From Dyadobacter sp. Leaf189 (GTDB lineage Bacteria > Bacteroidota > Bacteroidia > Cytophagales > Spirosomataceae): a DNA stretch of 64,000 bases. A program made the position numbers and the translations under genes. Below the pieces are notes generated by a model. The model saw nothing but the letters and a program-made list of their open reading frames with translations. It had not been told where the DNA came from and did no database searches. How positions within the stretch are numbered: position 1 is the stretch's first letter; each line of letters begins with the position of its first letter. Positions 26,532-35,474 of this stretch are shown piece after piece. The stretch is taken from NCBI RefSeq assembly GCF_001424405.1, contig NZ_LMPS01000004.1:430537-494536 (forward strand), in the 5' to 3' direction.

Positions 26532-27209
26532 ATGAAAAATTTTACTTTTTTGTTAGTATCTGCATTGCTTTTGAATGCAGTTGTAAGTTTTGGTCAAAAG
26601 CAGCCCGATTTATTCAGGCGGAATGTGGATGTGCATATTATGCCCGTCGCACTGGCTTTCCCCGACCCGTCCATTCGGATTGGAAGTGAGTTTATGACCG
26701 GCGGCCGGTGGAGCTACGGTTTAAGTGTAGGCGCCGGGCTGCGGGCACTTGCATTGGGCAGGACACTTTTTAGCTCAGACAAGCCGCGCAGCTACAACAT
26801 GCTGGAAATTCGTCCCGAGGTGAAATTCTACTGGCTGAAACGGGATTATATGGGCTGGTACCTCGCCGCAGAAGGCGTGATTTCCCGTGTAAAGAAGGAA
26901 TTGGCGCGGAATTCACATTATATCTCGGACACAACCCAGCTTTCCTTCGAACGCTCCGACTTCAGTAAAACCAAATTTGGCTTAGTAGGAAAAATCGGCG
27001 CTAAATTCCTGATCCCGAAAAAGCTGACCATTGATCTGTACACCGGACTCGGCCTGGCCCGCACCACCGTGAAATACTCCGAAATCCAGGACGCCGAAGA
27101 AGTATCCTACGATCCTTTCTGGGAAGGAGAAAACTTTTATCCCGGCAAGAAATTCACACCCATTGTTTCAGTTGGCGTAAAATTCGGCATGCTGGTTTGG
27201 CAGCAATAG
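26532..27209 (+). CDS. Outer-membrane beta-barrel protein of unknown function
   Basis: A 225-residue protein with signal peptide (LLVSALLLNAVVSFGQ) and alternating hydrophobic/polar strands typical of a small outer-membrane barrel (GLSVGAGLRALALG, MGWYLAAEGVISRV, LTIDLYTGLGLARTTV), ending VGVKFGMLVWQQ. It resembles DUF3575-type barrels. The start at 26532 opens directly into the signal peptide; the in-frame 26481 start overlaps the VOC gene. Role unknown. Confidence 0.75.
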   Translation: MKNFTFLLVSALLLNAVVSFGQKQPDLFRRNVDVHIMPVALAFPDPSIRIGSEFMTGGRWSYGLSVGAGLRALALGRTLFSSDKPRSYNMLEIRPEVKFYWLKRDYMGWYLAAEGVISRVKKELARNSHYISDTTQLSFERSDFSKTKFGLVGKIGAKFLIPKKLTIDLYTGLGLARTTVKYSEIQDAEEVSYDPFWEGENFYPGKKFTPIVSVGVKFGMLVWQQ

Positions 27210-27240
27210 CACTGGCGCAACTTTTTTGCTGTGAGCAGGT

Positions 27241-28983
27241 ATGAGACTTCTGTTGAAATACCTGCGTCCGCACTACCTCCTCATTTCCTTTGCCCTGCTG
27301 CTAGCCGGTGTCGCCCAGCTGCTGACTTTGATAGATCCTGTTATTTTCGGAAAAATCATTGATCAGTATGCTACCAATACGTCCGGGCTCAGCGAGCAGG
27401 AATTGCTGCACGGCGCGACCCGCTGGCTGTTGCTTGCACTCGGGATAGCTGTGCTGGCGCGCTTATGTAAAGCCGCACAGGATTACACTACCCGCAAGGC
27501 AGTCGCCCGTTTTGGAATGTACATTTTCAACGACGGACTTAAACAGACCCTCCGCCTTTCCTTTCAGGAATTTGAAGAAAGCCGGAGCGGCACTACCCTA
27601 TCGGTACTGCAAAAGGTAAAAACCGACGCCGAGCGGTTTATCAATGCATTCATCAATGTACTCTTTTCGTCTTTTGTAGGGGTCGGTTTTCTGGTCTGGT
27701 ACAGTATCAACCGCAACTGGCTGCTGGTACCCGTGTTCTTCATCGGCGTCCTGCTGTTAGGCTCATTGACCGGGCTCCTTTCCAAGCGCATCAAAGGCAT
27801 TCAACGTTCCATTAACAGACAAACAACCAAGCAGGCAGGCGTAATTACCGAAAGTCTGCGGAACATCGAACTCGTAAAAAGCCTGGGTTTGACATTTGCC
27901 GAGATAAGGCGGTTGAACGCATTAACACTGGACATTTTCGAGCTGGAAATGCAGAAAGCGCGCAAGGTAAGCTTCCTTTCCTTCCTGCAAGGCAACATGC
28001 TGAACCTGCTCAAACAGTCGATCCTCTTCATTCTGCTCTGGCTGATTTTCAGGAAAGTGCTCAGTACCGGCGAGCTGATCGCAATGCAATTTATTTCAAC
28101 CGCCATTTTCACGCCTTTGCAGGATTTGGGCAATATGATCATCCTCTACCGAGAGGCCGATGCTTCTTTGAAGAGTTTTGATCAGTTAATGCAAAAGCCT
28201 ATTGAAAAAAGACCCGAGAACTCGGTTGAGCTGGGCAAGCTGCAAAGTCTGCGCTTCAATCATATTGTGTTTCGTCATCAAACGGCAGGTTACAATGCGA
28301 TCGATGATATCTCATTTGATGTTGCCCTGGGACAAACCATTGCTTTCGTAGGTCCCTCTGGCTCGGGGAAGTCTACGCTGGTCAAGCTGCTGGTGGGTTT
28401 GTACACGCCGGTAAGTGGCGACATTTATTTCAACGAAACGCCTGCAACGCAGGTACGGTACAACCCATTGCGAAGACAAATCGGCTTTGTGACGCAGGAC
28501 ACCCAGCTTTATGCAGGCACTATCCGCGACAACCTGCTTCTTGTAAAACCCGCCGCGACGGATGAAGAAGTCCGGGAAGCATTGCGAAAAGCTTCTGCAC
28601 TAGGGCTTGTTGCAAAAGCTTCCAATGGACTGGATACCATTTTGGGAGAAAACGGGATGAAGCTTTCGGGCGGAGAAAAGCAGCGCCTGTCCATTGCCCG
28701 TGCATTGCTGCGTAACCCGCAACTGCTGATTTTTGACGAAGCAACTTCCGCCCTCGATTCACTTACCGAAGAAGAAATCACCGCCACGATCCGCGACATA
28801 TCCACCAGCCGGCACCAAATGACCATATTGATTGCACACAGGTTGTCGACAGTTATGCATGCTGATGTGATTTATGTTTTGGAAAAAGGCAAAATCTCCG
28901 AGTCCGGCTCACACGACGGGCTGCTCGAACACAAGGGGCTTTATTACTCCATGTGGCGGCAGCAGGTAGGCGAACGCCGGTAA
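27241..28983 (+). CDS. ABC transporter, fused permease and ATPase (ABCB/MsbA type)
   Basis: A 580-residue half-transporter. Six membrane helices occupy residues 1-310, and the ATPase follows with Walker A GPSGSGKST, Q-loop region VTQDTQLYAGTIRDN, signature LSGGEKQRL, Walker B LLIFDEATSALD and switch His in IAHRLST. It would work as a homodimer to export lipids, peptides or drugs. The neighbours give no hint of substrate. Length is normal for the family. Confidence 0.93.
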   Translation: MRLLLKYLRPHYLLISFALLLAGVAQLLTLIDPVIFGKIIDQYATNTSGLSEQELLHGATRWLLLALGIAVLARLCKAAQDYTTRKAVARFGMYIFNDGLKQTLRLSFQEFEESRSGTTLSVLQKVKTDAERFINAFINVLFSSFVGVGFLVWYSINRNWLLVPVFFIGVLLLGSLTGLLSKRIKGIQRSINRQTTKQAGVITESLRNIELVKSLGLTFAEIRRLNALTLDIFELEMQKARKVSFLSFLQGNMLNLLKQSILFILLWLIFRKVLSTGELIAMQFISTAIFTPLQDLGNMIILYREADASLKSFDQLMQKPIEKRPENSVELGKLQSLRFNHIVFRHQTAGYNAIDDISFDVALGQTIAFVGPSGSGKSTLVKLLVGLYTPVSGDIYFNETPATQVRYNPLRRQIGFVTQDTQLYAGTIRDNLLLVKPAATDEEVREALRKASALGLVAKASNGLDTILGENGMKLSGGEKQRLSIARALLRNPQLLIFDEATSALDSLTEEEITATIRDISTSRHQMTILIAHRLSTVMHADVIYVLEKGKISESGSHDGLLEHKGLYYSMWRQQVGERR

Positions 28984-29047
28984 ATGAATGGACGCAGGTT
29001 TTGGCACAATCCTTGCTTACAGTCCGGTCAACATTCTTTTTGAACAT

Positions 29048-29344
29048 ATGGAACAAATGAAAATAGACCAGGATGCACTGGTGTCCGTGGATTTTGAAAA
29101 CGAGGCATTGACCCGCAATCTTAAAATCTTCCGCCCGGCTGTCTTTAAAGATGGGGATACTTACAAATGCCTGCTCGGGCCAGACCTTGATTCCGGCATT
29201 CTGGGCGTGGGAGATACTGCCCGGGCTGCTATGCTGGACTGGGATGTAAAATTAAATGAGTTCCTGACCGCCCACGACCCGAACGATCCTTTGGCGCAGT
29301 ACGTGCTCGATATGCTTGCTACCACGTCAAATATGGTTTGGTAA
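29048..29344 (+). CDS. Conserved hypothetical protein, small
   Basis: A 98-residue protein (start at 29048; an alternative ATG at 28988 adds 20 residues). It has no signal peptide. The sequence includes a Gly-rich turn (LLGPDLDSGILGVGDTARAAM) followed by a helix (LDWDVKLNEFL), recalling HicB-type or DUF1902-like antitoxin folds, but there is no HicA partner nearby. Family not recognised with certainty. It follows the ABC gene closely and is convergent with cobC. Confidence 0.6.
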   Translation: MEQMKIDQDALVSVDFENEALTRNLKIFRPAVFKDGDTYKCLLGPDLDSGILGVGDTARAAMLDWDVKLNEFLTAHDPNDPLAQYVLDMLATTSNMVW

Positions 29345-29360
29345 TCAAAGCTTCTTCTGT

Positions 29361-29888
29361 TCATTTTTCAGGCGTGATTACGATCACTGCGCCGTATTTT
29401 ACTTCAATCTTGAAAAAGTCGGCAAGCATTGTTCCGCGGTAGATTGTCAGCAGCATCCGGATTACACCTGCATGCGTCACTATGGCGATGCGTTGCAGTT
29501 TTGTTTCAATGAGTTCATTCCAGAATGTACTTACCCGCTGCTGCAAGTCGATCATACTTTCGCCACCGGGCACGCGGCAGTTTACAAAATCATCCATCCA
29601 CTTTTGAAGGTCATTTTGATCAACCGTATCCCAGGCTTTCCCTTCCCAATCACCGAAATCGAGCTCGGCGAGGCGTAAATCTGTTGTGAATGCAGGAGCG
29701 ATCTTCCCGGCGAGCAGCGTACAACGTGTGGCAGGACTGGAATATACCTGATCGAAATCCGCAGGGAGCTGCGTTTTTATAGTTTCAAATTCCTTCTCAA
29801 AATCTTCGGTAAGCGCGACTTCAAGCCGGCCGTAGATCAAGCCTGGCGAGAGTGCCGGGGTAGTGTGCCGGATCAGATAAATTTCCAT
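29361..29888 (-). CDS. cobC: Alpha-ribazole phosphatase (histidine phosphatase family)
   Basis: A 175-residue histidine phosphatase with the catalytic RH motif in EIYLIRHTTPAL, the second Arg/Glu set (SSPATRCTLLA, LAELDFGDWEGKAW) and the second His in IAIVTHAGVIRMLL. In the B12 pathway it removes phosphate from alpha-ribazole phosphate or adenosylcobalamin phosphate. It is the last gene of the minus-strand cobalamin operon and overlaps cobS by 16 bases, which supports this role over a general phosphoglycerate mutase role. Confidence 0.87.
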   Translation of the reverse strand: MEIYLIRHTTPALSPGLIYGRLEVALTEDFEKEFETIKTQLPADFDQVYSSPATRCTLLAGKIAPAFTTDLRLAELDFGDWEGKAWDTVDQNDLQKWMDDFVNCRVPGGESMIDLQQRVSTFWNELIETKLQRIAIVTHAGVIRMLLTIYRGTMLADFFKIEVKYGAVIVITPEK

Positions 29889-30664
29889 GATGCAGCCAGG
29901 CAAATGTAAAAAGCCACTTCACACACCTGCTGGACCGCACCCAGACAATCCCCCGTATATCCGCCGATCCATTTTACAAAATACCGGCTCATTGCCCAGG
30001 TAATTATCCCCAGGAATAGGATCGACAAGAGCGGAAGCGCAGAGCTGACCATTACGCAGAGGAAAAGCAAAGGCATAATCCCGAAAACAGCAGCAATCGC
30101 CAATGTGGCAGCCGTCACATTTTGCGCCACCGGCTTCGATTTACTGTCGTCGGTATCACGTGCATAAGGCTGACTGTAAATGATAAATGCCGGCATCAAC
30201 CGGCTGATCGCATGCGCAGCAATCCATAACCCGAAAACATGGGAGATCTGACTTCCAAAAAGGTTAATCAGCAGTTGTAACAAAGCAAATTTCAGCGCAA
30301 GAATGCAAACCAGACCCACTGCACCGTAGGTACCGAGGCGACTGTCTTTCATGATAATCAGGATCTTCTCGCGTGTCCAGCCGCCGCCGAAACCGTCGCA
30401 GGTATCCGCGAAACCGTCTTCGTGAAGTGCGCCGGTGGTGAGAATCGAGGCTATTACCGAAAAGATAATCGCAATGGGAATGCTCGTCAGCGGGAAAACC
30501 ACCAGCCACACCGCAGCCGAAATCGCCCCGACAATCCAGCCGATGAACGGCAGAAAACGTGTCGCCGGGCTCAAATGGTCGGGCTTGAATACTACCCAGC
30601 CCGGGATAGGTATCCTGGTGTAGAACTGCAGCGCAGCAAAAAAGAGGGCAGCCTGGTGTTTCAT
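29873..30664 (-). CDS. cobS: Adenosylcobinamide-GDP ribazoletransferase (cobalamin synthase)
   Basis: A 263-residue polytopic membrane enzyme that joins adenosylcobinamide-GDP with alpha-ribazole (phosphate). Family marks are FYTRIPIPGW near the front and the metal-binding stretch GALHEDGFADTCDGFGGG (acidic DGxxDxxDG-type cluster), followed by KDSRLGTYGAVGL. The gene overlaps cobT by 4 bases (ATGA type) and cobC by 16, so translation of all three is likely coupled. Confidence 0.95.
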   Translation of the reverse strand: MKHQAALFFAALQFYTRIPIPGWVVFKPDHLSPATRFLPFIGWIVGAISAAVWLVVFPLTSIPIAIIFSVIASILTTGALHEDGFADTCDGFGGGWTREKILIIMKDSRLGTYGAVGLVCILALKFALLQLLINLFGSQISHVFGLWIAAHAISRLMPAFIIYSQPYARDTDDSKSKPVAQNVTAATLAIAAVFGIMPLLFLCVMVSSALPLLSILFLGIITWAMSRYFVKWIGGYTGDCLGAVQQVCEVAFYICLAASWKFI

Positions 30665-31683
30665 AAATCTGGCTTTCCGCTGATACCGGCACTTTCAAAA
30701 CTCGCCATTTCATTAAAGAAGGCAACTGCGCTTTGCAGGATCGGGTAAGCCACTGCGCAGCCTGTCCCCTCGCCCAGCCGCATTCCCAGTTGCAGGATCG
30801 GCTTCGCATTCAGCGTTTCCAGTAAGATCCGGTGTCCCCTTTCTTCGGATTGATGACAGAATACAGCATTTTGTCGCACGCGATGGTTCATTTTCAAAGC
30901 CGCCAGGTAAGCAGCCGAAGCTATAAACCCGTCGACCAGCACAAGCATCTGCCGGGCAGCCGCTTCCAGCATTGCGCCGCACATCATCACGATTTCGAAT
31001 CCCCCGAAAGTCTGTAATACCTGCAACGGATCATTCCCGCCAGGCTTATGCCTTTCGGCAGCCTCCGTCAGAATCTGGATTTTCCTTTCCAATCCTGCAT
31101 TGTCTAACCCGGTACCTTTCCCCACACAATCTTCCAGAGGAAGGCCCAGCAACCGGCTCATGATCATTGCCGCAGAAGACGTATTACCAATGCCCATTTC
31201 CCCAAAACCAATCACATTGCAGCCTGTTTGGCTAATGGATTCCACCAGCTTGGCACCTTCATCTAGGCAGCGCAAACATTCGTCTGCCGTCATAGCAGCA
31301 CCTTCCAGGAAGTTCTTTGTTCCAAAACCGATTTTGCGGTCAAGTAGCATATCATGACGCGTAAATTCATAATCCACACCAGCATCCACGACCGTCAGTT
31401 CAATCCGGTGCTGCCGGGTAAATGCATTGATCGCCGCGCCTCCATTCAGAAAATTCAGTACCATTTGCGCAGTTACCTCGGTCGGATAGGCACTTACCCC
31501 GCTTGCAGCGATACCGTGACTGGCTGCAAAAACAATGATATGTGGCGAAACCAGGCGGGGACTGAGCGTATTCTGTACCGAGGCGATCTGGTAAGCCAGA
31601 TCTTCCAGTAAGCCCAGTGCACCTGTCGGTTTGGTTTTAAAATCAATTTTCTCCCTGATCCGGGCATCTAAATCCTGCTGCAT
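30661..31683 (-). CDS. cobT: Nicotinate-nucleotide--dimethylbenzimidazole phosphoribosyltransferase
   Basis: A 340-residue enzyme making alpha-ribazole phosphate from dimethylbenzimidazole and nicotinate mononucleotide. Typical features are KTKPTGALGLLEDLA, FAASHGIAASGVSAYP, the glycine-rich GFGEMGIGNTSSAAM and the catalytic Glu region near the end (MRLGEGTGCAVAYPIL). The ATG at 31683 is used here; a TTG at 31710, three bases after cobU, is also possible and gives 349 residues. It lies in the middle of the cobUTSC block. Confidence 0.95.
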   Translation of the reverse strand: MQQDLDARIREKIDFKTKPTGALGLLEDLAYQIASVQNTLSPRLVSPHIIVFAASHGIAASGVSAYPTEVTAQMVLNFLNGGAAINAFTRQHRIELTVVDAGVDYEFTRHDMLLDRKIGFGTKNFLEGAAMTADECLRCLDEGAKLVESISQTGCNVIGFGEMGIGNTSSAAMIMSRLLGLPLEDCVGKGTGLDNAGLERKIQILTEAAERHKPGGNDPLQVLQTFGGFEIVMMCGAMLEAAARQMLVLVDGFIASAAYLAALKMNHRVRQNAVFCHQSEERGHRILLETLNAKPILQLGMRLGEGTGCAVAYPILQSAVAFFNEMASFESAGISGKPDL

Positions 31684-31713
31684 CTTTGGTGTTGTAATAT
31701 TTTGTTCCAATTG

Positions 31714-32217
31714 TTATTTCAAAAAAAGCGGCAGTCCCGAAACCATGAATACGGCTTTTTCAGCAATTCCAGCAACATACTGATTGGCCCACCCCTGCAA
31801 GTCGGTAAACTTCCTGCCGACTTCTGTATCCGCATGCAACCCCATTCCGATCTCATTCGAAATAATTATAAATGTTCCCGGCATAGAGGCGAGCGCATCC
31901 ATCTCAGCCTTGAAAGCTTGCAGCGCTGCTTCAATGTCCTGCTCATGCGCCATAAACAGGTTAGTCAGCCAGAGGGTCACGCAGTCGATCACCGCTACGC
32001 GGTGGTGCAGCGGCAGCAAATGAATGTGTTGCTCCTGCTCCATCAGCTCCCATTCCGGGCCGCGTTCGTTCCGGTGCAGCTGCACGCGGCGGGCAAAATC
32101 TTCGTCCCAGATCCTTGCCGTGGCTACATAAACGGGATTTTCGCTGAGCTGCAATGCCATTTGCTGCGCATAGCTGCTCTTCCCGCTCCTGGCTCCGCCA
32201 CTTACGTAAATGATCAT
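31714..32217 (-). CDS. cobU: Adenosylcobinamide kinase / guanylyltransferase
   Basis: A 167-residue bifunctional enzyme that phosphorylates adenosylcobinamide and then adds GMP. It has the P-loop GGARSGKSSYAQ at the N-terminus, the guanylylation His region (RRVQLHRNERGPEWEL), and VAVIDCVTLWLTNL. Its start codon directly follows the adenosyltransferase stop (no gap), and cobT follows. Length is normal. Confidence 0.95.
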   Translation of the reverse strand: MIIYVSGGARSGKSSYAQQMALQLSENPVYVATARIWDEDFARRVQLHRNERGPEWELMEQEQHIHLLPLHHRVAVIDCVTLWLTNLFMAHEQDIEAALQAFKAEMDALASMPGTFIIISNEIGMGLHADTEVGRKFTDLQGWANQYVAGIAEKAVFMVSGLPLFLK

Positions 32218-32796
32218 TTATTCGGCGCTTTTAAATCGTTTGTACAGGAAGAGCTGCCACTTTTCTTCGGCCACACCAGCCTTGTCCATTTCTGCCCGGG
32301 CCAATGTGAAAAACAGGTCGGACAGTCGGTTGATATAGGCAGGTATCGCCTCGTGCACTTCGTCGGTTTTGATCAGGGATACGAGCCGCCGCTCTCCCCG
32401 GCGCATTTGGGTACGCGCCACGTGACAAAGCGCCGAAACTTCATTTCCGCCTGGCAGCAGGAAGTAGTCCGAAGGTGAAGTCATTGCCGCTTCGAGCGCA
32501 TCTATCCATTGTTCACAAAACTCCGCTCCGTCTACCGGCATCGGGTTTTTATTCTCCTTTTTCGCATCCGAAGGCCGCGCCAGGTGCGACATCATATCCA
32601 TTAAATCTTTCTGGATCTTTTGCAGGTTACCCTGCCATTCATGCGTCTCACCCAGCTTCACGCGCAGCAGCCCGATCGTCGAATTGGCCTCATCGAGCGT
32701 CCCAATGCATTCCACGCGCACATCATCCTTAAATACCCGGCTCCCGCCAAATAAACCCGTGGTTCCCTTGTCTCCTTTTTTGGTGTAGATTTTCAT
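32218..32796 (-). CDS. pduO: ATP:cob(I)alamin adenosyltransferase, PduO type
   Basis: A 192-residue trimeric adenosyltransferase of the PduO group. It has the ATP-binding N-terminus KIYTKKGDKGTTGLFGG and the catalytic helix HVARTQMRRGERRL. It adds the upper adenosyl ligand to cob(I)alamin or cobinamide. The ATG at 32796 fits the family start; the frame extends to 32838 through repeat-like DNA (GCTGTTAGCTGTTGGCT), which I do not count as coding. Confidence 0.94.
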   Translation of the reverse strand: MKIYTKKGDKGTTGLFGGSRVFKDDVRVECIGTLDEANSTIGLLRVKLGETHEWQGNLQKIQKDLMDMMSHLARPSDAKKENKNPMPVDGAEFCEQWIDALEAAMTSPSDYFLLPGGNEVSALCHVARTQMRRGERRLVSLIKTDEVHEAIPAYINRLSDLFFTLARAEMDKAGVAEEKWQLFLYKRFKSAE

Positions 32797-32803
32797 GTTT
32801 TTT

Positions 32804-32827
32804 GCTGTTAGCTGTTGGCTATTAGCC
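32804..32827. repeat. Short GCTGTTRGCT-type repeat between btuF-like and adenosyltransferase genes
   Basis: The stretch TGCTGTTAGCTGTTGGCTAT and following TAGCC is made of 7-base units of GCTGTTR type. The same kind of array occurs at 44300-44339. It lies in the 38-base gap between two operon genes. Confidence 0.5.
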
Positions 32828-32834
32828 AAAGTCT

Positions 32835-34010
32835 TCACTCCACCCTCCTATAATACCCCAGCTCCCTTCCCGGCATCAGTTCCGGGTGGAGGATTTGGAT
32901 GAGATCGGCTAGTATTTCGTGGGGGTTTACTGCGCCGGATTCCCAGTAATCATTGGCGCCCTGTTCGTTTGTTCTTTTGTTATAATTAAAAATTTGCCCT
33001 GACTTAAATGCCTTAAAATCAGCATAGCGCGTGTCTTTTCCCAGGATCTGCTCCTTCTTTGTGATATTCCCTATACTCACATTCAGCCAGTAATCGGCCT
33101 GCAGTGCAATGGGATATACTGCTTCAAAACTTAGCGGCAAACTCCCCGTGGCCCTCGTTCCCGACCAGTGGTAAGTAGCCCCCGCATCCTGCAAAAACTG
33201 ACAGACATAACTGTTTCCATTGGGTACAAACCACGCATCCCGCGAGCTCATTCCTGTGACTACACTTGGCTTTACAGCTGCATTCCGGCCCATTGCGGCA
33301 AGCCGGTTATACTCCTTTTCCACGATCGCGAATCTTGCATTTACCTCGGCTTCCTTATTGAGCAGTGCGCCCATCAGCTTCACCCATTCAGCGCGGCCGA
33401 GCGGCGTGGTTTCCACCCATTCCGAATTGATCAGTACCGGGATACCCGCGGCCTGCAATGCTGCGTAATGGTTCATTTTGGATACTGGGCTTCCCGTCGC
33501 CATGATCAGGTCGGGGTGCATGGTGATCAGCTTTTCCTCGTTCAAGGCCTGGTCTTTTCCCACTTCCACGATCCGGCCCGCTTTAATTCGCTCAATCACG
33601 CGCGGCGACGATACATATTGTACATTCCCCAGCCCTACCAGCACATCCTCCGCTTCCAGGAATCCCGCCAGCCCGATGTGCATGGACGACATTGCCACAA
33701 GACTTCGTACCGGAATCTCTATCACCTGCGCCTCAGGATAAACTTTGGGCCGTTTTGAACCACGTGGTACCAGCAGGTAGGTGATCGTGTCAGCCGCTTT
33801 TTCAAACGGGCTGGCGATCTGGACCACCTTGAATGTTTTATGGTAGCTGATCCTGAAACCTTTTGCATATTTCACCTGCAATTCGCCTGAAAAGCGCTCA
33901 TTTCCACCCCGGCGGATTTCATTTCTTTCGTAAAGCGAAGACGAGCTGCTACAGCCAAGCAGGAGCGAAAAAAGCAGGGAAGCAAGCAGGATGTTTTGTT
34001 TAAAATTCAT
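32835..34010 (-). CDS. btuF: BtuF-like cobalamin/siderophore-binding lipoprotein of an ABC importer
   Basis: A 391-residue lipoprotein (lipobox region LLFSLLLGCSSS) with a class III periplasmic-binding fold. Recognisable parts are SSMHIGLAGFLEAED, VEVGKDQALNEEKLI and LITMHPDLIMATGSPV, as in BtuF/FepB-type proteins. By its place inside the B12 operon a corrinoid is the likely ligand. No BtuC permease or BtuD ATPase gene is in the window, so the partner must be elsewhere. It overlaps the upstream NTPase gene by 11 bases. It is about 100 residues longer than E. coli BtuF. Confidence 0.82.
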   Translation of the reverse strand: MNFKQNILLASLLFSLLLGCSSSSSLYERNEIRRGGNERFSGELQVKYAKGFRISYHKTFKVVQIASPFEKAADTITYLLVPRGSKRPKVYPEAQVIEIPVRSLVAMSSMHIGLAGFLEAEDVLVGLGNVQYVSSPRVIERIKAGRIVEVGKDQALNEEKLITMHPDLIMATGSPVSKMNHYAALQAAGIPVLINSEWVETTPLGRAEWVKLMGALLNKEAEVNARFAIVEKEYNRLAAMGRNAAVKPSVVTGMSSRDAWFVPNGNSYVCQFLQDAGATYHWSGTRATGSLPLSFEAVYPIALQADYWLNVSIGNITKKEQILGKDTRYADFKAFKSGQIFNYNKRTNEQGANDYWESGAVNPHEILADLIQILHPELMPGRELGYYRRVE

Positions 34011-34536
34011 TGATCAACATTTTTAATACAAACCTGACCCGCTCTTCAACTGTACCAAATGGAAGCGTAACGACATGATAGCCAGCCTCCTGATACACCT
34101 GACAAACAGCCTCATACAAAACCGCCGACTCTTCAAACGTCTGCCAGCGTTCGTCGTCATTGATATAGATCGCTTCCCAGGGCGGCGCGACAAAAACGGT
34201 GGGCGCATACCTCCATTGGCCCACAGCCGCCGAAAGTACCGGGCTTGATTCCAGGCCGCCCACCCGCAGGTAAGCCACAATATCGGGGATACCCCGGTCG
34301 AAAAAAGTAATCGCATTTGCATCAGCAGACCTGAAATCTGCCTCCATTCTGTCCAGACAAAGGGCTGCGAATGCATTCAGATCCAGCCAGGGCAAACAGG
34401 TACTTTGCAATGCAACCTGCTCGCGGATCAGCCCGCGTGATACTTCGGGCACCGTATTGAATCCTTGCTCCTGTAATGCATCCAGCAAGGTTGATTTGCC
34501 TGAACCAGGACCGCCTGTTATGATAATTGAGGGCAT
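34000..34536 (-). CDS. P-loop NTPase (AAA_28-type) of the cobalamin operon
   Basis: A 178-residue protein with Walker A GGPGSGKSTLLDAL (residues about 8-15), a Walker-B-like FFDRGIPD and an Arg-rich middle. It resembles AAA_28 predicted ATPases/kinases. Start and stop overlap its neighbours (1 base with cbiB, 11 with btuF-like), so it belongs to the operon, but no standard B12 step is assigned to it. It could be a kinase for a lower-ligand or amino-alcohol precursor, for instance L-threonine or aminopropanol phosphorylation, which no other gene here provides. That role is inference. Confidence 0.75.
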   Translation of the reverse strand: MPSIIITGGPGSGKSTLLDALQEQGFNTVPEVSRGLIREQVALQSTCLPWLDLNAFAALCLDRMEADFRSADANAITFFDRGIPDIVAYLRVGGLESSPVLSAAVGQWRYAPTVFVAPPWEAIYINDDERWQTFEESAVLYEAVCQVYQEAGYHVVTLPFGTVEERVRFVLKMLINEF

Positions 34537-35474
34537 CAGTTAATTGTTAAATACATGATAATGCACACCAGCAGTATCATCGCAAAGCACACGAGATGAT
34601 TGATCCGGCTTACATTTGCGATTTCGCAGGGAGCTATTTCGCGCTCCGTTTCACCTATGTAAGGTTTGTCGACGAGTACGTCGTGGTACGCATTCGGCCC
34701 ACCGAAACGACAATTGAGAATGCCGGCAAGCGCTGCTTCCGGTAAGCCCGCATTGGGACTCTTATGTTTGTTCCCGAACCGGAGCATAAAGTCCAGTCCG
34801 CGCCAGCTTCCTGTAACGAATACCATTAAAAATGCGGTCAGCCTTGCAGGAATGAGGTTGGCAACATCATCAAGCCGGGCCGCGAACTTGCCGAATTGCT
34901 CGTAACGTGCATTCCGGTAGCCGATCATCGAGTCGAGCGTGTTCACCATTTTGTAAGCCATCATACCCGGCACACCTGCTACCAAATAGAAAAACAAGGG
35001 CGCCACCACGCCATCGCTGAGGTTTTCCGACATGGTTTCAAGTACCGCAATCCGTATTTGCTGCGCGGATAAGCGGGAAGTATCGCGGCCCACAATACGC
35101 GAAAGCTGCATTCTGCCCGCAGCTACACCTTCCATTTCCAGCTTTTGAAATACCTCCCTACCCTCCCGGATCAACGTTTTGTTGGCGAGCCCGTACCATA
35201 CCAGCACACTGTTCAGCAGCAGGTAAAGCCAGGGAACAGCTGCGGTGATTTTGTTTATATACCAAAATGAAAGAAAGACTGAAACCACCAGCAATACAGT
35301 CAGGAGCATCCCCTTTACAAACCTGTAATTGCCGTTATTAAGCCTCTTTTCACCAAACGCGATCATGTTACCAAACAGCTTCACGGGATGCGGCCAGCTT
35401 TCGGGATCACCGAGCCACAGGTCCAGCATGTAGCCCGCGAGCAACGGGACAATCAGTAGTACAGCTTTTTCCAT
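34536..35474 (-). CDS. cbiB: Adenosylcobinamide-phosphate synthase
   Basis: A 312-residue membrane protein that attaches aminopropanol (phosphate) to adenosylcobyric acid. It begins with the family pattern LAGYMLDLWLGDPESWPHPV and contains SRIVGRDTSRLSAQQIR, ETMSENLSDGVVAPLFFY and MVNTLDSMIGYRN. Several membrane helices are visible. It overlaps the decarboxylase gene by 22 bases and the NTPase gene by 1 base. Confidence 0.95.
   Translation of the reverse strand: MEKAVLLIVPLLAGYMLDLWLGDPESWPHPVKLFGNMIAFGEKRLNNGNYRFVKGMLLTVLLVVSVFLSFWYINKITAAVPWLYLLLNSVLVWYGLANKTLIREGREVFQKLEMEGVAAGRMQLSRIVGRDTSRLSAQQIRIAVLETMSENLSDGVVAPLFFYLVAGVPGMMAYKMVNTLDSMIGYRNARYEQFGKFAARLDDVANLIPARLTAFLMVFVTGSWRGLDFMLRFGNKHKSPNAGLPEAALAGILNCRFGGPNAYHDVLVDKPYIGETEREIAPCEIANVSRINHLVCFAMILLVCIIMYLTIN

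Noticed and set aside
29048..29344. HicB antitoxin of a HicAB module
   Set aside because: The fold likeness is weak and no HicA-sized toxin gene is adjacent.
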